Source: DAOOWV01 sp035371485
GTDB taxonomy: Bacteria; Patescibacteriota; Dojkabacteria; JAFGLO01
Direction of reading: 5' to 3'
NCBI GenBank assembly: GCA_035371485.1
Contig: DAOOWV010000009.1
Location: forward strand, 1 to 39,095
DNA: 39,095 nucleotides
The translations under genes were made by a program, and so were the position numbers. Position 1 is the stretch's first letter. Each line of letters begins with the position of its first letter. Below are positions 14,436 through 21,584 of the stretch, in pieces. The notes under the pieces were generated by a model, which saw only the letters and a list, made by a program, of their open reading frames with translations, was not told the DNA's origin and made no database searches.

Positions 14436-16102
14436 AGATCCTTAAAAATATCTTCAACCTCTTTTACAAAACTATCACTTTTTATAATTTCTTTTTCCTC
14501 AACAGGTTTTTCTACTTCAATCGCAGGTTTGGTTATTGCCATTTGATTGGAACATTTTCCCACTTTGCACCATATTTTAGGCTTAAACCCAAATACCGAA
14601 GCAAAAGATTCTTGCAAAGCAATCTTACTCTGTACCGTAGTTATTCTATCTTTGTGAAATGCAAAAGGAACTTTGAATTTTAGCGTCCCTTCACTACAAC
14701 CAATAAGTTGAGCCTGATTCAAAAACGCATACAAATGACCATTGTATTTCTTGATACTTTCAATTACGTTTGGCCATTTTTCACTTAATTCATCAAGATC
14801 AACACCTTTACTTGTATCTACATCTATATCATCCTTTTCTACAACCGAGGACTTTCCCTTCACTACCGAAACTTTCTCGGCTACTTTTTTATCCTTATTT
14901 AATTCATCATCCACTTTTTCTAATTTTGCAGTTTTATTTTCAGTGGGTTTTATATCTTTTTTTGCAACTTCCACTACAACATCCTCTTTACTTTTGGAAC
15001 CTATTTCAACACCCGAAGATTCTAAAATACTGCGCACCTCAAATATCAAAATTTCAATAGGAAGCGTCGGAATTGGTGAATTTTTCACACTTTGCTCAAC
15101 ATCTAAAAACCCCTTTAGTATCTTAAAAAGAACAACATCACTTAATTCAGATAAAAATGAAAATTCCTCAACAATTGATGATTTTTTCTTTAGTCCCTTA
15201 ATAGTTTTTTCAACAAGTACCTGTTTTAAGATATTAACAACCGTATAAATAAACTGTTGAATACTTACTCCTTTTTGATACACTTCATCAAGCATATCAA
15301 AAGTTTTACGATAATCGCCTTTTATTAGGTTATCAAGGAAATAATACACCATTGTGTTATCTGGAATTCCTAGAGTTTGTCTAACAACATTATCCGTAAT
15401 CTCAACCTCAGTGTCCGTAAATCCGGACAAAACGACATCTGTTAGTGATAAAAGATCACGATAACTACCAGTGGCCTGTTCAACAAGAAGACGAATCGCA
15501 TCTTCAGACATTTTTCTTTTTTCACTCGCAAGCACATTATTCAGACACTCCGTAAGCATTTCTTTGGAACCAAGCCTAAAATCATATTTTTGGCATCTAG
15601 AAACAATTGTAGCAGGCAACTTATAACTCTCTGTAGTAGCAAGAATAAATACAGCATGCTTTGGAGGTTCCTCAAGCGTTTTTAATAGTGCATTAAAAGC
15701 TTCAGTAGTAAGCATGTGCACCTCGTCAATTATATAAACCTTAATTTTTCCCTGAGTTGGTTGATATGCAATACGTTCTTTGAGCTCCCTTATTTGATCA
15801 ATACCTCTGTTGGAAGCAGCATCAATCTCAATTAAATCAAAAAAATTTCCAATAGTTATACTGTTACAGTTATTACAATTATTGCACGGATTTCCATCTT
15901 TTGACACATTTTCACAATTCAATGCCTTAGCAAAAATCCTAGCTACAGAAGTCTTACCTAAGCCTCTTGGACCAACAAAAAGATAGGAATGAGTAACTTT
16001 TCCCTTTGCAATAGCATTCTTTAACAGAAGCGTAATATGCTCTTGCCCTATCACCTCATCAAAAGTCTGAGGTCTGTATGTTCTATAAAGCGATTGTGCC
16101 AT
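14432..16102 (-). CDS. dnaX: DNA polymerase III tau (and probably gamma) subunit
   Basis: I start at the ATG at 16102 (MAQSLYRTYRP, 556 residues); an in-frame extension upstream has no family similarity and overlaps the divergent gene. Residues 44-52 GPRGLGKTS are Walker A; four cysteines in CENVSKDGNPCNNCNNC form the zinc module; IDEVHML is Walker B; TIVSRC carries the SRC motif. Residues about 370-470 are a charged linker, then a C-terminal domain about 475-556. It is the clamp-loader ATPase. Codons 381-382 sit in a seven-A slippery run whose -1 frame stops five codons later, giving a predicted 387-residue gamma-like product of domains I-III. First gene of dnaX-ybaB-recR-rnhC. Confidence 0.95.
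   Translation of the reverse strand: MAQSLYRTYRPQTFDEVIGQEHITLLLKNAIAKGKVTHSYLFVGPRGLGKTSVARIFAKALNCENVSKDGNPCNNCNNCNSITIGNFFDLIEIDAASNRGIDQIRELKERIAYQPTQGKIKVYIIDEVHMLTTEAFNALLKTLEEPPKHAVFILATTESYKLPATIVSRCQKYDFRLGSKEMLTECLNNVLASEKRKMSEDAIRLLVEQATGSYRDLLSLTDVVLSGFTDTEVEITDNVVRQTLGIPDNTMVYYFLDNLIKGDYRKTFDMLDEVYQKGVSIQQFIYTVVNILKQVLVEKTIKGLKKKSSIVEEFSFLSELSDVVLFKILKGFLDVEQSVKNSPIPTLPIEILIFEVRSILESSGVEIGSKSKEDVVVEVAKKDIKPTENKTAKLEKVDDELNKDKKVAEKVSVVKGKSSVVEKDDIDVDTSKGVDLDELSEKWPNVIESIKKYNGHLYAFLNQAQLIGCSEGTLKFKVPFAFHKDRITTVQSKIALQESFASVFGFKPKIWCKVGKCSNQMAITKPAIEVEKPVEEKEIIKSDSFVKEVEDIFKDL
14940..14963 (-). promoter_or_regulatory. Candidate programmed -1 frameshift site in dnaX
   Basis: On the coding strand GCA AAA AAA GAT gives A-AAA-AAA in the phase needed for tandem -1 slippage (T run at 14957-14963 on the plus strand). 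The -1 frame then reads AGA TAT AAA ACC CAC TGA, stop at 14940-14942. E. coli dnaX makes gamma at A-AAA-AAG in the same kind of place. No strong stimulatory hairpin or well-spaced internal ribosome site was visible. Confidence 0.55.
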
Positions 16103-16109
16103 AGCCCCT

Positions 16110-16138
16110 ATTATGCACAAAAAAACATACAAGTGCAA
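16110..16138 (-). promoter_or_regulatory. Promoter of the dnaX operon
   Basis: TTGCAC (complement 16133-16138), 17 bases, CATAAT (complement 16110-16115). Initiation about seven bases further, near 16103, would make the dnaX message leaderless or nearly so. Confidence 0.5.
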
Positions 16139-16162
16139 CCCAACCAATACAATAACAAACTG

Positions 16163-16171
16163 TGGTATAAT
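16163..16171 (+). promoter_or_regulatory. Extended -10 promoter for the surface-protein gene
   Basis: TGGTATAAT, a perfect extended -10 with no recognisable -35. Predicted start is about 28 bases before the ATG at 16206. It is divergent from the dnaX promoter about 25 bases away. Confidence 0.5.
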
Positions 16172-16205
16172 TGATTGCGTGCTCTTATTTAATACTTGAG
16201 TATAG

Positions 16206-17186
16206 ATGAAAAAATTTCTGTCCATATTTTTTATACTTGTTATACTAACCCATTTTATACCCCAAATAAACAAAGTTCATGCTGATTCATTTGAAGGGAT
16301 TTCTATTTACCCAGCAATTGATGATATGAATATCAAACCGGGTGATGAAAAACAAGTTAGTAAATTTTTTGAAAACAAAACAGATGTAGATAAACAAATC
16401 ATAATTGAAAATTCAGCACTACAGTTTTCAAGAGAATTTAGAGATAATCCACAATTAGATACTGAAATTGTTGAAGATATTGAAATAAATATTGATAATG
16501 AGAAAATAACTATATCTCCAAATCAAAAATACGAGATAAAATTAATTATAAAGCCAAAGAAAGAAATTCCTGAAGGGCTATACGCCATTAGAACTGAATT
16601 TAAAAACTATAGTGAGGAGAATAACGAGATTTCAATAAATGAAAGCATAATGGTTTTTACTTTCATAACAGTTGCAGAAGACCCACTATCACTTAAATCA
16701 ATTAAAATTGATAATTTCGATTTTGGGAAAAAATATAAATTTGACTACTCTTTTCCTTGGAAAGACAAGGCTATTCAAATTAAAGGGAATACAACAGTTA
16801 CAAACAACGGAAAAACGCACATTACTCCCACAGGTTATGTTACTGTAAAGCGAAATGATCTTAAACTTGAGTCGACTTACACACTAAATAGCAAATACAT
16901 TACACTTTATCCACAAGACTCTATTTCAAATGATATTGAACTTAACATCTCACCTTACAGAACTCTAAGAGTTTTTGACATTTATTCTGTATATTCATAC
17001 ACTTATCAAGATTCTAATAATCCTTCCATTTATGAATTTCGAGAACAAAAAATATTTGTTATCAACTTGTACAATATTCTGTCATACTTTGTAACCACCT
17101 TGTTTTTTCTGTTGATTGTAGACTTAATAATTAAATTGACAAAGAACAAAAAAAACACAAAAGTAGTAAAAGGTAAACTTAAATAA
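16206..17186 (+). CDS. Membrane-anchored extracellular protein, DUF916/WxLIP-like
   Basis: A 326-residue protein with a signal peptide (Lys-Lys, hydrophobic residues 5-20, likely cleavage after V-H-A at about 26), a beta-rich outer part of about 250 residues, one membrane helix near 288-310 and a Lys-rich cytoplasmic tail. The start ISIYPAIDDMNIKPGDEKQV and the strand pattern VEVxN...L resemble the DUF916 (WxL-interacting) architecture of Gram-positive surface proteins, but this match is by pattern only. It probably lies on the outer face of the single membrane. It is followed 16 bases later by a cupin gene, perhaps by cotranscription only. Confidence 0.6.
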   Translation: MKKFLSIFFILVILTHFIPQINKVHADSFEGISIYPAIDDMNIKPGDEKQVSKFFENKTDVDKQIIIENSALQFSREFRDNPQLDTEIVEDIEINIDNEKITISPNQKYEIKLIIKPKKEIPEGLYAIRTEFKNYSEENNEISINESIMVFTFITVAEDPLSLKSIKIDNFDFGKKYKFDYSFPWKDKAIQIKGNTTVTNNGKTHITPTGYVTVKRNDLKLESTYTLNSKYITLYPQDSISNDIELNISPYRTLRVFDIYSVYSYTYQDSNNPSIYEFREQKIFVINLYNILSYFVTTLFFLLIVDLIIKLTKNKKNTKVVKGKLK

Positions 17187-17202
17187 TTTAACGCAAAATT
17201 TT

Positions 17203-17589
17203 ATGTCAGGGTATGTCGTAAACATTGAGGATGTAACACTCAAAAACAATAATTTTAGACAAGTACTTTTTACAGGAAAGTATTGTCAGTTGGTTGTTAT
17301 GTGTCTAAAACCGGGGGAAGAAATCGGTGAGGAAATACATAATAATGTCGATCAATTTTTCAGAATTGACTCTGGAAAAGGTAAAGTAATTATTGATGGA
17401 AAAGAAAATGAGGTATCAGATGGTTTCGCATTTATTGTTACAGCTGGTGCCAAACACAATGTAATTAATACATCCCAAACAGATGATCTTAAATTATATA
17501 CAATTTATAGTCCACCAAATCACCCAGATGGAACAACTCATAAAAACAAAGCCGAAGCTGAAAAATACGAAAAAGAACACCATCATTAA
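17203..17589 (+). CDS. Small cupin-domain protein
   Basis: A 128-residue single-domain cupin. Motif 1 is recognisable in KPGEEIGEEIHNNVDQFFRIDSGKGKVIIDG (about residues 44-74), with a His and an Asp/Gln in place of the usual HxH...E set; motif 2 is in DGFAFIVTAGAKHNVINTS with the conserved Pro-like turn replaced by A-G-A-K-H. The end is naturally His-rich (EHHH). Such proteins bind a metal and act as sugar-phosphate isomerases, dioxygenases or sensors; the function here is not known. The gene ends ahead of a strong hairpin. Confidence 0.8.
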   Translation: MSGYVVNIEDVTLKNNNFRQVLFTGKYCQLVVMCLKPGEEIGEEIHNNVDQFFRIDSGKGKVIIDGKENEVSDGFAFIVTAGAKHNVINTSQTDDLKLYTIYSPPNHPDGTTHKNKAEAEKYEKEHHH

Positions 17590-17598
17590 AAAATAGAA

Positions 17599-17634
17599 AG
17601 AGGTAGGAATTCGCCACGATGAGTTCCTATCTCT
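17599..17634 (-). terminator. Terminator-like hairpin between convergent genes
   Basis: AGAGGTAGGAA (17599-17609) pairs with TTCCTATCTCT (17624-17634), 11 pairs including one G-T, with possible extension into the loop. On the minus strand it is followed by CTATTTTTTAA, so it fits best as the terminator of the DUF998-like gene; on the plus strand there is no T run after it, though it may still slow transcription from the cupin side. Confidence 0.6.
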
Positions 17635-17715
17635 TAATACATTGTTATAGAATAATCTCTTTGAAAATTTATTAATACCCCAGAAGCAAAAAAGACATTA
17701 TCAAATTCCAAATAA

Positions 17716-18201
17716 TCACGAGAAAAATGCTCTCCACTCAAAAAATGAAAGACAACTTTCAATCCCTTTTTTACCATTCAGATGTAAATACAAATCTATC
17801 CCAACTATTACTATCCAAACACAAAGTATTAAAAATAATATCCAATTTGAGAAAGCTAAATACATAAAAATCATAGAACTAATGCCTGTTATAAATACTC
17901 CACCAAATAATATAAAGCCACATACCCTATGAAATTTTTCAAAAATATCAGTCGGAAACAAACTGACAATCATAGTTCCTAGACAACATACAATTAAACT
18001 AGAAACCAAAATGATTTTTAAACTCAAGTCAATCTCATTGATTAGAACAATTCTTAAAGGAACTACAAGTCCCAAAATTCCATATATAAACAAAGCTATA
18101 TTAAAAATTTGTCCATATAATTTATTTTTAGCACCCAAAAGACTAATCATTGAGCTATAAAAACTCAAATTGCTCTTCTTTTTAAGCCAAATCACTATCA
18201 A
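17716..18201 (-). CDS. DUF998-like membrane protein, start uncertain
   Basis: At least 161 residues with about five membrane helices. FYSSMISLLGAKNKLYGQIFNIALFIYGIL and SLFPTDIFEKFHRVCGFILFGGVFI resemble DUF998 proteins (Ser-x-SxLGA..., then G-x-FP-x-D...H). The only available start here is TTG at 18201, which would cut the first helix. The frame stays open upstream to a TGA with no ATG or GTG. An ATG in another frame (minus strand, near 18241) would join it if a seven-T run had eight Ts. So the 5' end is either non-standard, frameshifted or misread. Function unknown. Stop is TGA. Confidence 0.55.
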   Translation of the reverse strand: MIVIWLKKKSNLSFYSSMISLLGAKNKLYGQIFNIALFIYGILGLVVPLRIVLINEIDLSLKIILVSSLIVCCLGTMIVSLFPTDIFEKFHRVCGFILFGGVFITGISSMIFMYLAFSNWILFLILCVWIVIVGIDLYLHLNGKKGIESCLSFFEWRAFFS

Positions 18202-18263
18202 AAAAATATTGGCTGATATAAAACAAACGGTAATACGAACATAATAATGAAAACGATTTCAAA

Positions 18264-18866
18264 TTAATTTATAATGGGATATTTGATCTTGTCACCTCTT
18301 AAACTTGCGAGATATCTTTCTGGATCAACTTCTATTCCATATAATTCTTCTAGAAACATTTTAGCAATATATACATTTCCCAAAGCATTAGGATGTATCT
18401 TATCTATCGCTTGCATCTTAGTTTCATTAAAAGTCTTTAATTCCTCTTCACTTAATTCATTTGGAGCTTTTTCCAAAGTATAAAACCTCTTCCAATCATA
18501 TTGTGAATAAATCTTATATCCATTAATATTTTTCTGCTCACGAATAAGAGGGATTCCCAATGCTGATTCCAAGTATGGGATATATCTTTCATTTTGAATT
18601 CTATCAGCAGAATATATGTCCGGAGAATAAATAAACAAGTCACAACTTTTCTCTAGCCTTTTAAACATTTTATCTAGATTTGAAGTGTGTTCCTTCACAT
18701 CGATACCCAGTTCATAATCATTACATGTTCCCATAACAACAACACAATTAGGCTTTACTTCTTTTAGTGCCATTTCTGATTGAATAACAAAATCTCTTGT
18801 TGAAGCACCGTCAAGTGCATAGTTGTAAAATTTAAGATTCCATTCTGGTATCCACCAATTTTCATA
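18264..18866 (-). pseudogene. SGNH/GDSL hydrolase lacking its N-terminal block
   Basis: The frame with ATG at 18773 gives 169 residues, but homologous-looking sequence continues upstream without a start to a TGA at 18867-18869. Visible SGNH blocks: NYALDGASTRD (block II, upstream of the ATG), VMGTCNDYELG (block III, Asn) and DKIHPNALGN (block V, Asp and His). Block I with the catalytic Ser (GDS) is absent, and no GDS sequence is found in the other frames just upstream. This reads as a 5'-truncated hydrolase gene, with heptamer array I beginning 35 bases beyond the break. If still translated from 18773, it would lack the nucleophile. Confidence 0.65.
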
Positions 18867-18900
18867 TCAATTTATTAATAAATAATATTTTTCAACAAAA

Positions 18901-18935
18901 AACAACTCAGAGCTCAGCACTCAAGACTTATAATT
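18901..18935. repeat. Heptamer tandem array I (5 units)
   Basis: Five in-phase units at 18901-18935: AACAACT, CAGAGCT, CAGCACT, CAAGACT, TATAATT. Similar to array F. It lies between the broken SGNH gene and the TrmB-type regulator promoter. Confidence 0.7.
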
Positions 18936-18966
18936 AATAAAGCATTTTACTTTATCCTACCTTTTA

Positions 18967-18975
18967 TGTTAAAAT
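18967..18975 (+). promoter_or_regulatory. Extended -10 promoter of the TrmB-like gene
   Basis: TGTTAAAAT at 18967-18975 with a weak TTTACT 18 bases upstream. Initiation near 18982 would exclude the ATG at 18974 and favour the ATG at 18986, giving an almost leaderless message. Confidence 0.45.
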
Positions 18976-18985
18976 GTTAACCATT

Positions 18986-19762
18986 ATGGTGGTCAATTTG
19001 GATATTACAAAAGCTCTTCAAAATATAGGATGTAACGAAAATCAGATATCTGTATTTATTTTTCTTCTAAATAATGGGGAATCCTCAATTGCACAAATAA
19101 CCAAAGGTACAAATATTCCGAGAACAACTGTTTACCGAACTTGTAAAGAATTAACTGACCAAAAGCTTATTGAAACTGTTATTTCCAACTACTCTGACAA
19201 ATACAAGACAGCACCATCAATCACTCTTCAATTTCAAATAGAGAAAAAGAAACAAGAATTAGAAACCTTCTCAGAATCGATGCAATTAATATCTGAAAAT
19301 ATTAAAAGCTTAGAAAAGGGATTACCCAAAACAGCTGTAAGATATTTTAAAGGCATTGATGGAATGAAGCAATTAATCTGGAACACCACAAGAGCACAAA
19401 AGGGAATTATCGGATATTCTGTATTTGGACGTAAAGACATTGTTGGAAAAGAGTTTATAAAAAAATACAATATGGAGATATTGAATCTCGACATTAAAGA
19501 TAGAATAATTATAACAAATGAAACGGTACCAAAAGCCACAGCAACTTTATCTACAAGTTTTCAACGTAAATATCAAAACATAAGAATTATTCAAACCCCA
19601 AACTTTTACATTTCTGGCGACACTTATATTTACAATAATGTTTATGCCGTTAATTTCTGGAACGAAAATGAAGTAATTGGAATTGAGATTGAAAATACCG
19701 AAATTGCAAAAGTACAAAAAAGCATATTTGAAACAATGTGGAGAATAAGTAAAAATTTTTAA
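18986..19762 (+). CDS. TrmB-family-like HTH transcriptional regulator
   Basis: About 258 residues. Residues about 5-75 form a winged helix-turn-helix of the TrmB type (ALQNIGCNENQISVFIFLLNNGESSIAQITKGTNIPRTTVYRTCKELTDQKLI), followed by a coiled coil (about 85-110) and a C-terminal domain that begins VRYFKGIDGMKQLI, a pattern common in TrmB-like regulators of CPR bacteria and archaea. The ligand cannot be told; sugar sensing is known for archaeal TrmB. I prefer the ATG at 18986 because the -10 box overlaps the ATG at 18974. It precedes a DUF4272 gene by 19 bases, probably its cotranscribed partner. Confidence 0.78.
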   Translation: MVVNLDITKALQNIGCNENQISVFIFLLNNGESSIAQITKGTNIPRTTVYRTCKELTDQKLIETVISNYSDKYKTAPSITLQFQIEKKKQELETFSESMQLISENIKSLEKGLPKTAVRYFKGIDGMKQLIWNTTRAQKGIIGYSVFGRKDIVGKEFIKKYNMEILNLDIKDRIIITNETVPKATATLSTSFQRKYQNIRIIQTPNFYISGDTYIYNNVYAVNFWNENEVIGIEIENTEIAKVQKSIFETMWRISKNF

Positions 19763-19781
19763 TAATTTATTACTCTCTTTA

Positions 19782-20462
19782 ATGAATACTGCAGGTAATT
19801 TTTCCTCTCAGTCAATACCTTCCAACGTCTCCCCATTACGAAAAAAAACACTATCAAAACTCATATCTGAAGGAATTCCCTTTCTTGATACTCTCCCTGA
19901 CATCAGTATTAAATCAGAAAAAATAAGAAATAAGGATGATATTTTAAAAAGAGCAATTGCAGTTACAGTTAGTAGTGCAAAAGCATTTGGATGTCCAGAA
20001 GAATTAATTTCTAAAATTAAAGAACAATACAAAGATGTTATATCTTTCAGCAAGAACGAAAAGGATTTTTTAGATGATTTAACGCCTGATAATGCAATTA
20101 ATATTGGATGGAAAATTGAAGCTGGAAAAATGCTGTTCTGGGCATTAGGTCTAATTAATGATCACGGAAGTTGCACAGAGGAGGCAGACATCAACACTTT
20201 CTGGAATATAATTGCTAAAAGCAGCTTTGAGGAACTAAACAATAAGACCAAACTAAGAAATAAGGAAGAAATACTTGAACTATTGGATTACATCTACAAC
20301 GTTCACTGGGCCTTAGTTGAAGTAAGACTTGGAAACATCAAACTTCCGACACAATTTAAAGGTACTTCTGTTAGAGATATCGTTCCAGAATGGCATCATG
20401 GGTTAAATTGGATCACTCTATATTGTGATCAAGACTGGGACGAAGTTACAACGGATACATAA
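19782..20462 (+). CDS. DUF4272 protein
   Basis: A 226-residue soluble, mainly helical protein. The pattern RNKDDILKRAIAVTVSSAKAFGCPEEL, then WKIEAGKMLFWALGLI, LDYIYNVHWALVEVRLG and the ending VPEWHHGLNWITLYCDQDWDEVTTDT follows the DUF4272 family closely, including the final W-D-x-V-x-T-D-T. The function of this family is not established. It is 19 bases downstream of the TrmB-like regulator. Its end converges on the minus-strand tRNA-fMet gene 29 bases away with no terminator between them. Confidence 0.75.
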   Translation: MNTAGNFSSQSIPSNVSPLRKKTLSKLISEGIPFLDTLPDISIKSEKIRNKDDILKRAIAVTVSSAKAFGCPEELISKIKEQYKDVISFSKNEKDFLDDLTPDNAINIGWKIEAGKMLFWALGLINDHGSCTEEADINTFWNIIAKSSFEELNNKTKLRNKEEILELLDYIYNVHWALVEVRLGNIKLPTQFKGTSVRDIVPEWHHGLNWITLYCDQDWDEVTTDT

Positions 20463-20491
20463 AAACTCATGTTGAAAGAAGCGAATATCGG

Positions 20492-20563
20492 TTGCGGGGG
20501 TTGGATTCGAACCAACGACCTCCAGGTTATGAGCCTAGCAAGCTGCCACTGCTCTACCCCGCG
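20492..20563 (-). tRNA. Initiator tRNA-fMet (CAT)
   Basis: Acceptor CGCGGGG with CCCCGCA leaves the C1-A72 mismatch of bacterial initiators; A11-T24 in the D stem is another initiator mark. Anticodon loop CTCATAA. The anticodon stem is CTAGG/CCTGG, so the usual three G-C pairs are A-T, G-C, G-C here. T arm GTTGG/CCAAC with loop TTCGAAT. The D loop is short (7). Discriminator A; CCA not fully encoded. Confidence 0.93.
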
Positions 20564-20602
20564 GTTAGACCAAAACTATCATACACAATTTTCTATATAA
20601 AA

Positions 20603-20685
20603 TCCAGAGGGCAGGATTCGGACCTGCGCAGCCGTAAGGCGCCGGATTTACAGTCCGGAGTATTTGACCGCTCTACCACCTCTGG
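20603..20685 (-). tRNA. tRNA-Tyr (GTA), class II
   Basis: Acceptor CCAGAGG/CCTCTGG, D stem GTAG/ATAC with the G13-A22 seen in other Tyr tRNAs, anticodon arm CCGGA-CTGTAAA-TCCGG giving GTA, a long variable arm (CGCC...GGCTG) and T arm GCAGG/CCTGC with loop TCCGAAT. Discriminator A, no CCA. Unusual are C1-G72 and C at position 55. It lies 39 bases upstream of tRNA-fMet on the same strand. Confidence 0.92.
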
Positions 20686-20700
20686 TCATCGCAACAAAGT

Positions 20701-20729
20701 ATTTTAACACAAAAACAAGATACTTACAA
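20701..20729 (-). promoter_or_regulatory. Promoter of the tRNA-Tyr/tRNA-fMet unit
   Basis: TTGTAA (complement 20724-20729), 17 bases, then TGTTAAAAT extended -10 (TAAAAT complement 20701-20706). Start near 20694, nine bases before tRNA-Tyr. Confidence 0.55.
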
Positions 20730-20741
20730 CCAGTTTACACA

Positions 20742-20770
20742 TTGTTAATTAAAAGATATTAATGTAAAAT
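20742..20770 (+). promoter_or_regulatory. Promoter of the CDP-alcohol phosphotransferase/DgkA pair
   Basis: TTGTTA at 20742-20747, 17 bases, TAAAAT at 20765-20770. Start near 20777, 13 bases before the ATG at 20790. It is divergent from the tRNA promoter. Confidence 0.45.
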
Positions 20771-20789
20771 ATACTATTAAACAATATCT

Positions 20790-21584
20790 ATGAAAATGGA
20801 ACAAAAGAATAAAACTGACACAATCATTGAGAAATTAATTCCGATAATTAATGAAATATTTGGTATAGATATCATTAAAAAAATTGAGGATGGAATAGCA
20901 AGATATAAAAGGGATGATCACAAAGCAATTAACACTGGAATAACCGCAAGAGTAGAAGAAAATTTAAAAACTATTATTTGTCCTAGGATCCCAAACTGGA
21001 TGAGCTCTGACATGCTTACAGTAATCGGAATGATAGGAATGATAATATCAGTTCTTGGCTATATTTTGGGTCCTCAAAATAGACTGTTCCTACTTCTGGT
21101 AATTATAGGAATGATAACAAATTGGTTTGGAGATTCATTTGATGGCAGTATCGCGAGGTATAGGAACAAAACAAGACCAAACTATGGTTATTATATTGAT
21201 CATCTACTTGATGCAATCGCCCTCACAATTCTCGGATTAGGACTTGGTTATTCTGAATATATAAAATTAGACTTTGCATTATTTTTTGTAATTTTATATC
21301 TAATAATTACTGAACACGTACTTTTGGTAAATTATGTCCAAAAGGTGTTTAAATATTCAATCGGAGCATTTGGTCCAACAGAAATACGTATTATTGCTTG
21401 TATCGTTGCAATCTATCAATTTTTTTCGCCAATACAAATTTACAATTTTAAAGGTCTAATTTTTACCCAATATGACATAGCAATTACATTTATAAATATT
21501 GTTATGTTATTCATGATAATAACAAGTGCCTTTCAAAAAGCAAAGGAATTAAATAAACTTGATACTTCAAAATGGAACAATTAG
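20790..21584 (+). CDS. CDP-alcohol phosphatidyltransferase family membrane enzyme
   Basis: A 264-residue protein with about six membrane helices after an N-terminal soluble stretch of about 70 residues. The signature DG-x2-AR-x(8-9)-G-x3-D-x3-D is present as GDSFDGSIARYRNKTRPNYGYYIDHLLDA at about residues 117-145, with all four Asp and the Gly/Ala/Arg in place. It swaps CMP of a CDP-linked donor for an alcohol, making phospholipids or inositol-type lipids; donor and acceptor cannot be told. It overlaps the DgkA gene by 13 bases, suggesting coordinated membrane-lipid head-group chemistry. Confidence 0.88.
   Translation: MKMEQKNKTDTIIEKLIPIINEIFGIDIIKKIEDGIARYKRDDHKAINTGITARVEENLKTIICPRIPNWMSSDMLTVIGMIGMIISVLGYILGPQNRLFLLLVIIGMITNWFGDSFDGSIARYRNKTRPNYGYYIDHLLDAIALTILGLGLGYSEYIKLDFALFFVILYLIITEHVLLVNYVQKVFKYSIGAFGPTEIRIIACIVAIYQFFSPIQIYNFKGLIFTQYDIAITFINIVMLFMIITSAFQKAKELNKLDTSKWNN

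Noticed and set aside
14742..15248. A 168-codon plus-strand open frame antisense to dnaX
   Set aside because: Ser/Thr/Phe-rich shadow of the Lys/Glu-rich dnaX linker; dnaX is certain by motifs.
16103..16273. N-terminal extension of dnaX upstream of MAQSLYR
   Set aside because: No family similarity, overlaps the divergent gene and its promoter, and the MAQSLYR start matches the family.
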